NCBI GenBank assembly: GCA_031374115.1
Contig: JANMNO010000140.1
Location: forward strand, 1 to 64,000
Length of the DNA stretch: 64,000 nt
Direction of reading: 5' to 3'
Origin: JAKFWF01 sp031374115
GTDB lineage: Bacteria; Pseudomonadota; Alphaproteobacteria; Rhizobiales; Hyphomicrobiaceae
Shown in pieces: positions 25,704 to 34,608 of the stretch. The notes beneath the pieces are model-generated. The model was not told where the DNA came from. It did no database searches and saw only the letters and a list, made by a program, of their open reading frames with translations. The position numbers and the translations under genes are program-made. Position 1 is the first letter of the stretch; every line of letters begins with the position of its first letter.

Positions 25704-26159
25704 TCAGCGCACCAGTTCCATTCTCACTTGGGCCAGGCCGCGCGCCTTGAATCCCAACATCTCAGCCGCCCGATCCGAGAGATCGACAATACGCCCTGGC
25801 TTGAACGGACCGCGATCGTTGATCCTAACGATCACCGAACGTCCATTTTCGACATGGGTGACTTTCACGCGCGTGTTCAATGGCAACGTGCGATGAGCCG
25901 CTGTCATGGCGTTTTTGTCGAAACGCTCACCTGATGATGTCATCTGCGACTGCCAATAATAGGACGCGATGCCAGCCATTGCATGAGCGGCCGAAGGTGC
26001 CGGACGTAGCGGCTGCGGCGGCAGTGAACTTGTGGTGACGCTGCTCGGTCTGGCCGGGATCGCAACGACGCTCGTGTTCCAGCCGCCAACGTAGGACTGC
26101 GCCTGCGCCGGTAGTGGAATAAGGGTAGCCATCAAGGGGAGAGCAAGAAAAGGGCGCAT
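25704..26159 (-). CDS. RlpA-like double-psi beta-barrel protein, first copy
   Basis: A 151-residue exported protein, signal peptide ending near PAQAQ. The RlpA/DPBB domain (about residues 60-150) carries GIASYYW, SSGERFDKNAMTAAHRTLP and the acidic INDRGPFKPGRIVDLS. RlpA enzymes are septal lytic transglycosylases that prefer denuded glycan. Here both the Glu of SGER and the Asp of INDRGP are kept, so activity is plausible. There is no SPOR domain and no lipobox. The ATG at 26159 is used, as the TTG two codons before adds nothing. It lies downstream of a second RlpA-like gene on the same strand. Confidence 0.9.
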   Translation of the reverse strand: MRPFLALPLMATLIPLPAQAQSYVGGWNTSVVAIPARPSSVTTSSLPPQPLRPAPSAAHAMAGIASYYWQSQMTSSGERFDKNAMTAAHRTLPLNTRVKVTHVENGRSVIVRINDRGPFKPGRIVDLSDRAAEMLGFKARGLAQVRMELVR

Positions 26160-26299
26160 AAGCAACTCAGATCAAGTGCCATAACGGCAATCGAGGAGCA
26201 GCAGATAGCCCGATTCGAGATTTTGTGTGGCGCTCCATCAGGCGCAGCGGGCAGAACAATAGTTATCCCCCGCTGCGTCTTGCTTGTTGTTGCGGACGA

Positions 26300-26854
26300 T
26301 CAGCGACCCAGCACGGTCATGCGGACCGGAACAACGCCGGAACCCTTCATGTTGATCGCACCGGCTGCGGCCGACGACAGGTCGATCACGCGTCCGGCGA
26401 CATAGGGCCCGCGATCGTTAATAGTCACGACGGCCGATTGGCCGTTGTTGGCGTTGGTGACGCGCACACGCGTCCCGAACGGCAATGTCTTGTGAGCAGC
26501 CGTCATCGCGTTCGGATTGAACCAACCACCCGAGGCCACTCGCTGGGGCTGCCAGTAATAGGAAGCCAAGCCGCCGCCGAGGCTTGATCCACCCTCGTCG
26601 TTGCCATTGCGTCCCGAACGACGCTGCGTCCGCGGCGCCGGCTCTTCGTCATTGACGGTTGCCCGGGCGGTGCGGACCGGACGCTCTGACCGATCCGAGC
26701 GTGACGCACGGACGGACTTGTTCTGCGCGCGCTCGGCTTCGCTACGAAAGTAACTCGCTCCCAAAATTCCGTCTTTCCAGTCAGCGTTGGCCGCTGGTGC
26801 GCCTAACATGCCAAAGGCAATGACAGCGACTGCCGCCAGTAGAACTTGTCTCAT
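26300..26854 (-). CDS. RlpA-like double-psi beta-barrel protein, second copy
   Basis: An exported protein of 184 residues. GAGGAG lies about 8 nt before the ATG. A signal peptide ends near AANAD. An Arg/Ser/Asp-rich linker of about 60 residues follows, then the DPBB domain with GLASYYW, NPNAMTAAHKTLPFGTRV and INDRGPYVAGRVIDLS. The Glu found in the first copy (SGER) is Gly here (SGGW), so lytic activity may be lost or changed. This form is frequent in rhizobia. The two copies are tandem, 140 bp apart, and probably arose by duplication. Confidence 0.9.
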   Translation of the reverse strand: MRQVLLAAVAVIAFGMLGAPAANADWKDGILGASYFRSEAERAQNKSVRASRSDRSERPVRTARATVNDEEPAPRTQRRSGRNGNDEGGSSLGGGLASYYWQPQRVASGGWFNPNAMTAAHKTLPFGTRVRVTNANNGQSAVVTINDRGPYVAGRVIDLSSAAAGAINMKGSGVVPVRMTVLGR

Positions 26855-26903
26855 GTTGTGAACTCCTCAATACGCAACCGTTGCCCCCCGTGGAGGCCGA
26901 ACG

Positions 26904-26940
26904 GCAACGCGCTGCCTCTTGGTCAGGGGCAGCGCGTTGC
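26904..26940. repeat. Perfect 13-bp inverted repeat
   Basis: GCAACGCGCTGCC (26904-26916) and GGCAGCGCGTTGC (26928-26940) with an 11-nt loop. It lies 50 bp upstream of the second rlpA-like gene and 97 bp downstream of the SDR stop, on the minus strand. It could terminate the SDR transcript or be a regulatory site. No T-run follows on either strand. Confidence 0.5.
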
Positions 26941-27037
26941 GAGATGGGGCGTACTAGAGCAGTTCGGGTTGTACCATCCTCGATCTTTACTATGGTTAAC
27001 CGCCAATCGAGCACAAAGATCAGTCTCGCGGAGCAAG

Positions 27038-27817
27038 TTACAGTGTACTGTTGAACAATCCGCCGTCCATCACGATGTTCTGCCCGGTGATGAACCCGGC
27101 GTGCTGCGAGCACAAGAACGCGGCAGTGGCGCCAAACTCTTGCGTGGTGCCGAAGCGGCCGGCCGGCACTTCCTTTTTGCGCGCTTCGTGCACGGCATCG
27201 AATGAAACGCCTTTGCTCGAAGCCATTTTGCTCGTCGTACCGCGCAGGCGATCCGTTTCAAACGGGCCCGGCAGCAGCGCGTTGATCGTAACGTTACGCT
27301 GAACCGTACGGCGGGCCAGCGCCGCCACGGCGCCCGTGAGACCGGCGCGAGCGCCGTTCGATAGCTCGAGGCTCGGGATCGGTGATTTTACCGAGTAACT
27401 TGTAATGTTGAGGATGCGCCCGAAGCCACGGTCCATCATACCGTAAACGGTGGCGTGGATCAGGGCGATCGGGGTGATCATGTTGCCCTCGACCGCTGCC
27501 CGCCAATCATCGAGTGAAAAGTCTTTGAAGTCGCCGGGGGGCGGGCCGCCGGCATTGTTGATCAGGATATCGGGATTGGGGCATGCGGCCAGGATAGCCT
27601 TGCGGCCGGCGTCCGTCGTGACATCACAGGCGACCGTCGTGATCTTGGCGCCGCTCATCTTGCGGATATCGGCAGCCGTGGCTTCCAGCACGTCGGGCGT
27701 GCGCGCGCAAATCGTCAGTTCAACGCCGGCTGCGGCAAGTGCTTCAGCACAGCCACGCCCCAAACCTTTCGATGCGGCGCAGATAATTGCCCGCCGGCCT
27801 TTGAGACCCAGATCCAT
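27038..27817 (-). CDS. SDR family oxidoreductase
   Basis: A 259-residue short-chain dehydrogenase/reductase. The nucleotide motif is modified, ICAASKGLGRG in place of TGGSxGIG, as in the group related to 3-oxoacyl-ACP reductases. The NNAGG motif is present. The catalytic region has Ser in NITSYSVKSP but reads LSNGARAGLTG in place of the usual YxxxK, so the typical Tyr-Lys pair is changed to Asn-Arg. This is a known variant in one SDR group but makes activity uncertain. GGAGG lies 6 nt before the ATG at 27817, which decides the start. Confidence 0.9.
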   Translation of the reverse strand: MDLGLKGRRAIICAASKGLGRGCAEALAAAGVELTICARTPDVLEATAADIRKMSGAKITTVACDVTTDAGRKAILAACPNPDILINNAGGPPPGDFKDFSLDDWRAAVEGNMITPIALIHATVYGMMDRGFGRILNITSYSVKSPIPSLELSNGARAGLTGAVAALARRTVQRNVTINALLPGPFETDRLRGTTSKMASSKGVSFDAVHEARKKEVPAGRFGTTQEFGATAAFLCSQHAGFITGQNIVMDGGLFNSTL

Positions 27818-28043
27818 GACGCCCTCCAAGTGTTTTGCTGGTCCGAAGTTGAGGGGTTTTCCGCATCTGCGTCAAGGCGCGCTTTGGGGTTTACGTAATC
27901 GTCATAAATGAGGAACGAACTGCCTTGCCAGATCATTCATGTTAGCCCGCTTGCGTCAAAGACGTGCGAGAAATCAGGAGCTTGGACGGTAGATGCAGGC
28001 TCCAACAAATTGTCCGATGACAGCCGATTCCGCTTTGGTGAGA

Positions 28044-28892
28044 CTAGGTTTCTACCAAACTCAGTATTTCCAGAAGGGCAACGTTGAATCGCTCCGGCTG
28101 TTCGTACATCGACCAATGACCAGCATCGGCGACAACGCGGGTTATCAGTTCTGGGTGGTACGTGCGCAAGATGTCGAACACGGCGTCGACCGACGGGTTG
28201 GCCAGAACATCGCGGGCGCCCCAAATAGCCCTGAGCGGCACCTTTACGTCGGCTAGACGCGCCTTGATTTCGGTCGTGGTTGCAAACTCACGCGATTTGA
28301 ATCGGGCTTTCGCAATGTTGGCCGCCTGGATATCGATTGCCAAGTCGTCAATCCGGGCGGGGTCCGCGATCATCAGGATTTTGAGGAGTTGGGCATGTAC
28401 GCCCCGTCGTTCGGCGGGCGTCATTCTCGAATGTTCCTTGGGGAAATCTTCGAGCTGCGGATGAAGGCCGAGTGCCGAACAGCCCGAAACGGTAAAGCTT
28501 GCAAGGTGGCTCCCAAGTTCAATTGCGGCATACGTACCAACGTGCCCACCAAATGAAAACGTCACCAGTTGTGGACGGCGCTCAGGTGGGAGCAGTTGAC
28601 GCATGCCGCTGGCGACGACCCGACCACTGCTGGCGGGGGTGAAGGGCTTAGGTGGCATGGCGCTGTCGCCGAGGCCGGGTAGATCGATCGCCCAAACATC
28701 ATATTTGGGAATGAGAGCGGGAATCGTCTTCAACCAATGCGTCCAAGAGCCCGAGCCGCCATGCGCCAGCACGACTGCCGGTGCGTCTGGCTTAGCCCAC
28801 CGCCGCCATACCAGGTCGCCATCGCCGCAGGGAGTGCGGTATTTGGTGGCCTGTGCCTCCAAGCGCGCAACGGTGTCTTGCAAAGAGGTCAT
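28044..28892 (-). CDS. Alpha/beta fold hydrolase
   Basis: A 282-residue hydrolase. The oxyanion motif LAHGGSGSWTHW is near residue 42. The nucleophile elbow is TFSFGG, where the first Gly of GxSxG is Thr. The acid is probably the Asp of GARDVL and the base is His of DAGHWSMYEQP. This pattern fits meta-cleavage or amide hydrolases of the RutD-like type. The ATG at 28892 has AAGGA about 13 nt upstream, and a longer frame begins at 28931. It diverges from the M20 amidohydrolase across about 80 bp, so the two may be co-regulated and work on the same compound. Confidence 0.87.
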   Translation of the reverse strand: MTSLQDTVARLEAQATKYRTPCGDGDLVWRRWAKPDAPAVVLAHGGSGSWTHWLKTIPALIPKYDVWAIDLPGLGDSAMPPKPFTPASSGRVVASGMRQLLPPERRPQLVTFSFGGHVGTYAAIELGSHLASFTVSGCSALGLHPQLEDFPKEHSRMTPAERRGVHAQLLKILMIADPARIDDLAIDIQAANIAKARFKSREFATTTEIKARLADVKVPLRAIWGARDVLANPSVDAVFDILRTYHPELITRVVADAGHWSMYEQPERFNVALLEILSLVET

Positions 28893-28972
28893 TTGGATGC
28901 TCGATCCTTGGGCTGTAAAGCAATTCGTCATAATCGACGTTCCGCCCGATCAACAATCCGAAAGTCGTTTTC

Positions 28973-30223
28973 ATGGTGCATAGCAGCAATCTCGCGATCA
29001 ACGGCCCGCGTTTATGGGATGCCCTGATGGAGATGGCCAAGATCGGCGCCACGCCGAAAGGCGGCTGCAATCGCCAGGCGCTGACTGACCTCGACAAGAA
29101 GGGCCGGGATCTGTTCGCCACCTGGTGCAAGGCGGCCGGCTGTGCGATCTCGGTCGATAGGATCGGCAACATGTTTGCGCGGCGCGAGGGTATGGACCCT
29201 AAGCTGCCGCCGGTGATATTTGGCAGTCATCTCGATACGCAGCCGACGGGTGGAAAGTTCGACGGCGTGCTTGGCGTGCTCGCCGCGCTCGAGGTCGTGC
29301 GTTCGCTCAACGACCTCAACATCAGAACCAAACACCCGATCGAGATCGCCAATTGGACGAACGAGGAAGGTTCGCGATTCGCGCCGTCGATGACAGCCTC
29401 GGGCGTGTTCGCCGGAGCATTCGCGCTCGATTTTGCACGCGCCATCATAGACTTCGACGGCAAATCAATGGGCGAAGAACTGGACCGGATCGGCTACTCC
29501 GGCGATCAGCCCGTCGGTGGCCGGCCGGTGCACGCGTTTTTCGAGCTGCACATCGAGCAGGGACCGATCCTCGAAGAGGATGGCACGGACATAGGGATCG
29601 TCACTGCTGCCCAGGGTCAACGCTGGTATGAGATCAACATCATCGGGCAAGACAGCCACGCCGGTTCGACGCCGATGGAACGCCGCCGCGATGCGCTGCT
29701 CGGTGCGGCCAGGCTCATCGATGGCGTCAACCGCATTGGCCGCATGATGATGCCGGAGGGGCGTGCCACCTGCGGGGTCATAACGGTGACACCGGCGTCG
29801 CGCAATGTCATCCCCGGCTCAGCCTTTCTCACCGCGGAATTCAGACATCCTGACGAGCCGAGTTTGGAAATGATGAACCGGTCGCTCGCCAATTTGGCCG
29901 TCGATGTATCGCGGGAACTGAGGCTCACGATCGATGTCAAGCAGATCACCAAGTTTCCCGCGCAAGCTTTCGACGAGGGGTGTCTGCAAGCGATCCGCCA
30001 CGCCGCGAAACTTCACGGGCTATCCTATCACGACATCGTCTCGGGCGCTGGGCACGACGCCGTGTACATGGCGCGTGTATGCCCAACGGCGATGATCTTC
30101 ATCCCGTGCGTTGGCGGCATTAGCCACAACGAAGCCGAAGATTGCAAGCCGCAGTGGGTGACGAACGGCGCCAACGTGTTGTTGCACGCGGTGCTGGAGA
30201 AGGCGGAGGTGGTGGCGAAGTAG
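28973..30223 (+). CDS. M20 family Zn-dependent amidohydrolase (allantoate/N-carbamoyl amino acid type)
   Basis: A 416-residue amidohydrolase of the AmaB/allantoate amidohydrolase group, which cleaves N-carbamoyl or ureido groups in the cytosol. Metal ligands are visible: His in FGSHLDTQ, Asp in KFDGVLG, Glu in WTNEEGSRF, His in FELHIEQGP and a late His in GGISHNEAED. The dimerisation domain lies between about 220 and 330 (DSHAGSTPMERRRDAL). The TRAP transporter follows 256 bp downstream on the same strand, so the imported compound may be its substrate or be made from it. Confidence 0.93.
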   Translation: MVHSSNLAINGPRLWDALMEMAKIGATPKGGCNRQALTDLDKKGRDLFATWCKAAGCAISVDRIGNMFARREGMDPKLPPVIFGSHLDTQPTGGKFDGVLGVLAALEVVRSLNDLNIRTKHPIEIANWTNEEGSRFAPSMTASGVFAGAFALDFARAIIDFDGKSMGEELDRIGYSGDQPVGGRPVHAFFELHIEQGPILEEDGTDIGIVTAAQGQRWYEINIIGQDSHAGSTPMERRRDALLGAARLIDGVNRIGRMMMPEGRATCGVITVTPASRNVIPGSAFLTAEFRHPDEPSLEMMNRSLANLAVDVSRELRLTIDVKQITKFPAQAFDEGCLQAIRHAAKLHGLSYHDIVSGAGHDAVYMARVCPTAMIFIPCVGGISHNEAEDCKPQWVTNGANVLLHAVLEKAEVVAK

Positions 30224-30479
30224 GGCACCTCAATCGAGTAGAAAAGACTGCCGCATCCATCGGGTTCCTGCGATCAAAACGCTCCGCATGCGCCGTCTAC
30301 TCCGTTTTACTTCGATATCGGCCGGCATGACTGTACGGCGTCAATTGCAGATCATTTCCGTCGATCGTGCTTTCGGACGGCAAGGCCTTGTCGTAGCCTC
30401 GATCCCGCAGCTGATGTGGATCGGGCCTCCGCATCGGACAATTTCACAAAGGTCCGACGTTGGCCGGAGGAGCCCCACA

Positions 30480-31487
30480 ATGAGCTTTTCGATCAATCGC
30501 CGTGTTGCAATCGCGACTGCTGCTTTCGCCGCCGCCACGATCGGCATCAGACCCGCGCATGCGCAGGCGAAGAAAAAGCAGATCAAGATATCGACCGCAA
30601 CTGCCGCCGATCTCGGCAACGACAACTACATGGTCTGCTGGACTATGGCGAACTACATCAACCAGTTCTCCGACACGCTCGAAGCCCGCATCTATGCTGC
30701 CAACGCGCTCGGCGAAGAACGCTCGGTCGTCGAGGCCATGCAGCTTGGCTCAGGTGCTTCGGCTCACGTCGGTGGAACTGCGATCCACAACAACTTCAAC
30801 AAGCGCATCGGCGTGCTCGACCTGCCCTTCATGTGGCGCGACTACGACCATTTCCACAAAGTGGCCGAAGGTCCGGTCGGCAAGATGCTCGCGGACGAGC
30901 ACGAGAAGCTCGGACTGAAGATCATCGGCTGGCAGGACAGCTGGGGCTTTCGCCACGTCACCACCACCAAGAAGGAAGTGAAGGCAGCAGCTGATCTCAA
31001 GGGCTTGAAGATCCGTACCATCCAAACGCCGACGTATGTGGCCGCATTGAACGCGATGGGCGCCGCCGCGACGCCAATGGCATTCGGCGAGGTCTACACC
31101 GGCTTGCAGACCGGCGTGCTCGACGGTTTCGAGCATTCATCCGCGATCATCTATTCGAACAAGTTCTACGAGGTCAGCAAGTACATCGCGCTGACCGGCC
31201 ACTTGTTCGGTGGCACCATCACCGCCTACTCGAAAAAGGAATGGGACGGCTACACCGATCCCGAACGTAAGATTGTTGGTGAGGCTGCCAAGCTTGGGCA
31301 GGATATAAACCGTGCGCTTTCCGTGGTCCGCGATCAGGAGTCTCTCGAACTCCTCAAGGGCAAGGGCATGATCATCAACAAGATCGACACGGCGCCCTTC
31401 GTTGCCGCTGCCGGTCCCGTTCAGGATGACCTTGCCGACAAGCTCGGCGCCAAGGACCTGTTGAAGATCATCCGCGAAACGAAGTAA
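30480..31487 (+). CDS. TRAP transporter solute-binding protein (DctP type)
   Basis: Periplasmic binding protein for a small organic anion, 335 residues. A Tat-like or Sec signal peptide (INRRVAIATAAFAAATIG, cleavage near PAHAQ) precedes a DctP domain. In this domain LKIRTIQTPTYVAALNAMGA carries the conserved Arg that usually binds the substrate carboxylate. GGAGGAG lies 8 nt before the ATG at 30480, ruling out the longer frame from 30288. It is followed by both TRAP membrane subunits. The ligand is unknown; the context suggests a carboxylate linked to the M20 hydrolase. Confidence 0.94.
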   Translation: MSFSINRRVAIATAAFAAATIGIRPAHAQAKKKQIKISTATAADLGNDNYMVCWTMANYINQFSDTLEARIYAANALGEERSVVEAMQLGSGASAHVGGTAIHNNFNKRIGVLDLPFMWRDYDHFHKVAEGPVGKMLADEHEKLGLKIIGWQDSWGFRHVTTTKKEVKAAADLKGLKIRTIQTPTYVAALNAMGAAATPMAFGEVYTGLQTGVLDGFEHSSAIIYSNKFYEVSKYIALTGHLFGGTITAYSKKEWDGYTDPERKIVGEAAKLGQDINRALSVVRDQESLELLKGKGMIINKIDTAPFVAAAGPVQDDLADKLGAKDLLKIIRETK

Positions 31488-31547
31488 CGGTCGAACAATG
31501 CGTCGGGCGACATTGTCCGCCGCTGATCCTCCTGGGAGCCAATCGAC

Positions 31548-32051
31548 ATGTTTCGAACCTGGATGCGATCGATCGATCGCTCGGCCGAGTTTGCCCTTTT
31601 CGTTATCTTCCTGATTTTCACGCTGGTCGGCGGGTTGCAGATTTTCAACCGGTTCGTCCTCGGCTTGCCTTTGAGCTGGAGCGAGGAGTTCCAGAAGTTC
31701 GGCCACATCTGGATGGTGTTTCTGGCGATCCCGGTCGCCTATAGGCGGGGCGCCCATATCGGCATGGACATGCTGCTCATGGTGCTGCCTCGAAACGCGC
31801 AAAGGGTGATCCAATTCTTCGTCGAGCTGATGTGGCTGGGGCTCGCCGTTGCAATTGGCTGGTACACGCTGGCGATCATGGTCGTCGCGCGCAACCAGGA
31901 GAGCCCAGGCCTCGGCATTCGCATGGACTACGTCTACGTCGGCTTGGTGATTGGCGCTGCCTACCTCGCGCTGGTCGCCATCCGCCGGTTGGCGGCTATG
32001 TTCGGCCTCATTGAGGAAGATAAGCCCGAGCCGCTGGGAGACCACGCATGA
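31548..32051 (+). CDS. TRAP transporter small membrane subunit (DctQ type)
   Basis: Encodes 167 residues with four membrane helices (for example FALFVIFLIFTLVGGLQIF). The DctQ signature region WSEEFQKFGHIWMVFLAIP is present. GGGAG lies before the ATG. It pairs with the large DctM subunit, whose start overlaps this stop by 4 bp, and works with the binding protein upstream. Confidence 0.94.
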   Translation: MFRTWMRSIDRSAEFALFVIFLIFTLVGGLQIFNRFVLGLPLSWSEEFQKFGHIWMVFLAIPVAYRRGAHIGMDMLLMVLPRNAQRVIQFFVELMWLGLAVAIGWYTLAIMVVARNQESPGLGIRMDYVYVGLVIGAAYLALVAIRRLAAMFGLIEEDKPEPLGDHA

Positions 32052-33340
32052 CGCTCGTCCTGCTATTCGCGTTCCTTTTGGCGTTGATCACGTTGGGGGT
32101 CCCGATCCTGCTCGTCATGGGCGTCGTCGGCCTTGCCGGTATCGTTGCGACGGACGGGCTCAACCCGGCACTGTTCCCGCAGAAGATGTTCGCGATGCTG
32201 GACAACTTCTCGCTGCTTGCGTTGCCATACTTCATTTTGGCCGGCGAACTGATCGCGCGCGGCGGTATTTCGAAACGCCTCGTGGAGTTCGCTGAGACTG
32301 CGGTCGGCCACTGGAAAGGTGGTCTCGGTCACGCATCGGTCGTATCGAGCATGGTGTTTGCCGGCGTATCTGGTTCGTCGGTCGCAGATACGTCGGCGAT
32401 CGGATCGATCCTGGTGCCGGCGATGAAGTCACGCGGTTACAAGCCGGGGTTTGCCGCAGCGCTCGTCGCGTGTGCCGGCACTATCGGCGCGATCATCCCG
32501 CCGAGCATGACGATGATCGTCTACGGCTCGATGACCAACGTGTCGATCGGCGGTCTGTTTCTCGGCGGCATCATTCCCGGCATTTTGATTGGCATCGGCT
32601 TGATGATCGTGATCTGGCTGCACTCGTTCAGCCCGGCATTTCCGGAGCTTCGCGAGACATCCGGGCGCTTCGTGCTCGCGAAGGTGATCCGCTCCGGCAT
32701 AGACGTGTGGCCGGCGTTGTTGGCGCCTGTGCTGGTGCTGGGCGGTATATTGACCGGTGTTTTCACGGCGACCGAAGCCGGTGTCGTGGCCTGCTTCTAC
32801 GGCTTCATCGTCGGCTTCTTCATCTACGGCACGCTCAAGCTCTCTGACCTGCCCGGCATCTTCATTCGCGCAGGCATCACGACGGCGATGGTCTCTGGCA
32901 TTATCGGCGTCGCCGGTGCGTTCGGCTGGCTGCTGTCGTATCTCAATTTCAACGACCACGTGCTGTGGACCATCTCGCAGATCACCGACACAAAAACCGG
33001 CGTCCTGTTCCTGCTGATGGGCATCATGCTGGTCCTCACGATGTTCGTCGACTCGATGGCGATCCTGATCATCCTGATCCCGGTCGCGGTAACGATCGGC
33101 CGCAAGTACGGCATCGATGACTTTCAACTGGGATTGCTGATGGTGATGGCAACTCAGATCGGTTCAACCACGCCGCCGGTCGCAGTGCTTTTGTTCGTCG
33201 CCACCAGTATCGCCGGCTGCAAGTATAGCGAGACGATCCGCTATTGCTGGGCCTTCATCCTAGCTGAGGTCGTTGTGCTGTTGATGGTGGCGCTCCTGCC
33301 GGGCCTGGCGTCTTGGATACCGAGATACTTTCTCGGGTAG
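32048..33340 (+). CDS. TRAP transporter large permease subunit (DctM type)
   Basis: A 430-residue, roughly twelve-helix sodium-coupled permease of the inner membrane. Typical DctM stretches are FAGVSGSSVADTSAIGS and GTIGAIIPPSMTMIVYG in the first half and the repeated GSTTPPVAVLLF in the second, showing the inverted two-repeat fold. The start ATGA overlaps the DctQ stop, so the two subunits are translationally coupled. It is the third gene of a complete DctPQM set. The next plus-strand gene is an ABC ATPase after 171 bp. Confidence 0.95.
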   Translation: MTLVLLFAFLLALITLGVPILLVMGVVGLAGIVATDGLNPALFPQKMFAMLDNFSLLALPYFILAGELIARGGISKRLVEFAETAVGHWKGGLGHASVVSSMVFAGVSGSSVADTSAIGSILVPAMKSRGYKPGFAAALVACAGTIGAIIPPSMTMIVYGSMTNVSIGGLFLGGIIPGILIGIGLMIVIWLHSFSPAFPELRETSGRFVLAKVIRSGIDVWPALLAPVLVLGGILTGVFTATEAGVVACFYGFIVGFFIYGTLKLSDLPGIFIRAGITTAMVSGIIGVAGAFGWLLSYLNFNDHVLWTISQITDTKTGVLFLLMGIMLVLTMFVDSMAILIILIPVAVTIGRKYGIDDFQLGLLMVMATQIGSTTPPVAVLLFVATSIAGCKYSETIRYCWAFILAEVVVLLMVALLPGLASWIPRYFLG

Positions 33341-33421
33341 ATCGAGAAAACACTGCCTCGTGCGAGCTGAATCTATCTGCGCAAACCCGCCTAATCATAG
33401 CTTGGAAATCCTGGCCAACAT

Positions 33422-33437
33422 TGTATACGTCGATACA
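33422..33437. promoter_or_regulatory. Palindrome upstream of the MalK-type ATPase
   Basis: TGTAT (33422-33426), six bases, then ATACA (33433-33437). The segment contains GTATAC, a frequent core of GntR-type operators. It lies 75 bp before the ATPase start and 80 bp after the TRAP permease stop. The regulator is unknown. Confidence 0.3.
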
Positions 33438-33511
33438 CCTCGGCAGGCGCTAACGCGGGAGCCGGGCACAAAGCAGAGCTAGGTTCGTTGCTCTCTAAGG
33501 GGCGGTTCAGG

Positions 33512-34576
33512 ATGGCGTCGGTAGAAATTCGGGACGTGCGTAAGTCGTTCGGCACGACACAGATCATCAAAGGTGTGAGCGTTCCGATCTCAGACGGAGA
33601 GTTCGTCGTCCTCGTCGGCCCATCCGGGTGCGGCAAGTCTACGCTTTTGCGCATGATCGCGGGGCTCGAGAACATCTCGGAAGGCACGATTTCGATCGGC
33701 GACCGCGTCGTCAATAACGTGCACCCGAAAGAACGCGACATCGCGATGGTGTTTCAGAACTACGCGCTCTACCCGCACATGACAGTAGGCGAGAACATGG
33801 GTTTCTCGCTCAAGTTGCGCGATACCGATAAAGCGATCATCAACGAGCGCGTGCAGAAAGCCGCCAGCATCCTCGGCCTTGGCGTCCTGCTCGATCGTTA
33901 TCCGCGGCAACTTTCCGGCGGCCAGCGTCAGCGGGTTGCCATGGGCCGCGCGATCGTCCGTGATCCGCAGGTGTTCCTGTTCGACGAACCGCTGTCCAAC
34001 CTCGATGCGAAGTTGCGCGTGGCCATGCGCGCCGAGATCAAGGAACTGCACCAGCGACTGAAAACCACCACGGTGTACGTCACCCACGACCAGATCGAAG
34101 CGATGACCATGGCTGACAAGATCGTCGTGATGCACGACGGTGTGGTCGAGCAGATGGGCGCGCCGCTCGAACTCTACGATCGTCCGATGAACCAGTTCGT
34201 CGCCGGCTTCATCGGTTCGCCGGCGATGAATTTTCTGGCAGGCACCGTCAAGGGCGCATCTGTTCAAATGGCGAACGGCGTCGTGTTGCCATTGGCGAAG
34301 GCGCCGACGGCTGGCGAGGGACGGGCTGTCACTTATGGCATCCGGCCTGAACATATCGAGTTTGGTGGCGATGCAAACGCGGCCGGCGTCGACGCGGAAG
34401 TCGTCGTCGTCGAGCCGACGGGTTCGGAAACGCAGGTTGTGGCCCGTGTCGGCGGCCAGGACATCGTCACCATTTTCCGCGAGCGCCATCAATTGGCACC
34501 AGGTCAGAAGATCAAGTTGCGGCCGCGTGCCGACCTGGCACATTTATTCGACAAAGAGACCGGTAAGCGGCTCTAG
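33512..34576 (+). CDS. ABC transporter ATP-binding protein, MalK/UgpC type, orphan
   Basis: A 354-residue ATPase of the CUT1 sugar-importer class. Walker A GPSGCGKST near residue 37, signature LSGGQRQRVAMGRAI, Walker B VFLFDEPLSNLDAKLR, switch His in YVTHDQIEAM, and a C-terminal TOBE/MalK regulatory domain (PRADLAHLFD near the end) are all present. The ATG at 33512 is preferred over a start 8 codons earlier. No matching permease or binding protein lies beside it; its neighbours are a TRAP system and a dipeptide-type importer. It may serve several sugar importers, as such ATPases are known to be shared. Confidence 0.94.
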   Translation: MASVEIRDVRKSFGTTQIIKGVSVPISDGEFVVLVGPSGCGKSTLLRMIAGLENISEGTISIGDRVVNNVHPKERDIAMVFQNYALYPHMTVGENMGFSLKLRDTDKAIINERVQKAASILGLGVLLDRYPRQLSGGQRQRVAMGRAIVRDPQVFLFDEPLSNLDAKLRVAMRAEIKELHQRLKTTTVYVTHDQIEAMTMADKIVVMHDGVVEQMGAPLELYDRPMNQFVAGFIGSPAMNFLAGTVKGASVQMANGVVLPLAKAPTAGEGRAVTYGIRPEHIEFGGDANAAGVDAEVVVVEPTGSETQVVARVGGQDIVTIFRERHQLAPGQKIKLRPRADLAHLFDKETGKRL

Positions 34577-34608
34577 TCGATTTCTACACGGACAAGCCGC
34601 TGGCGGAT

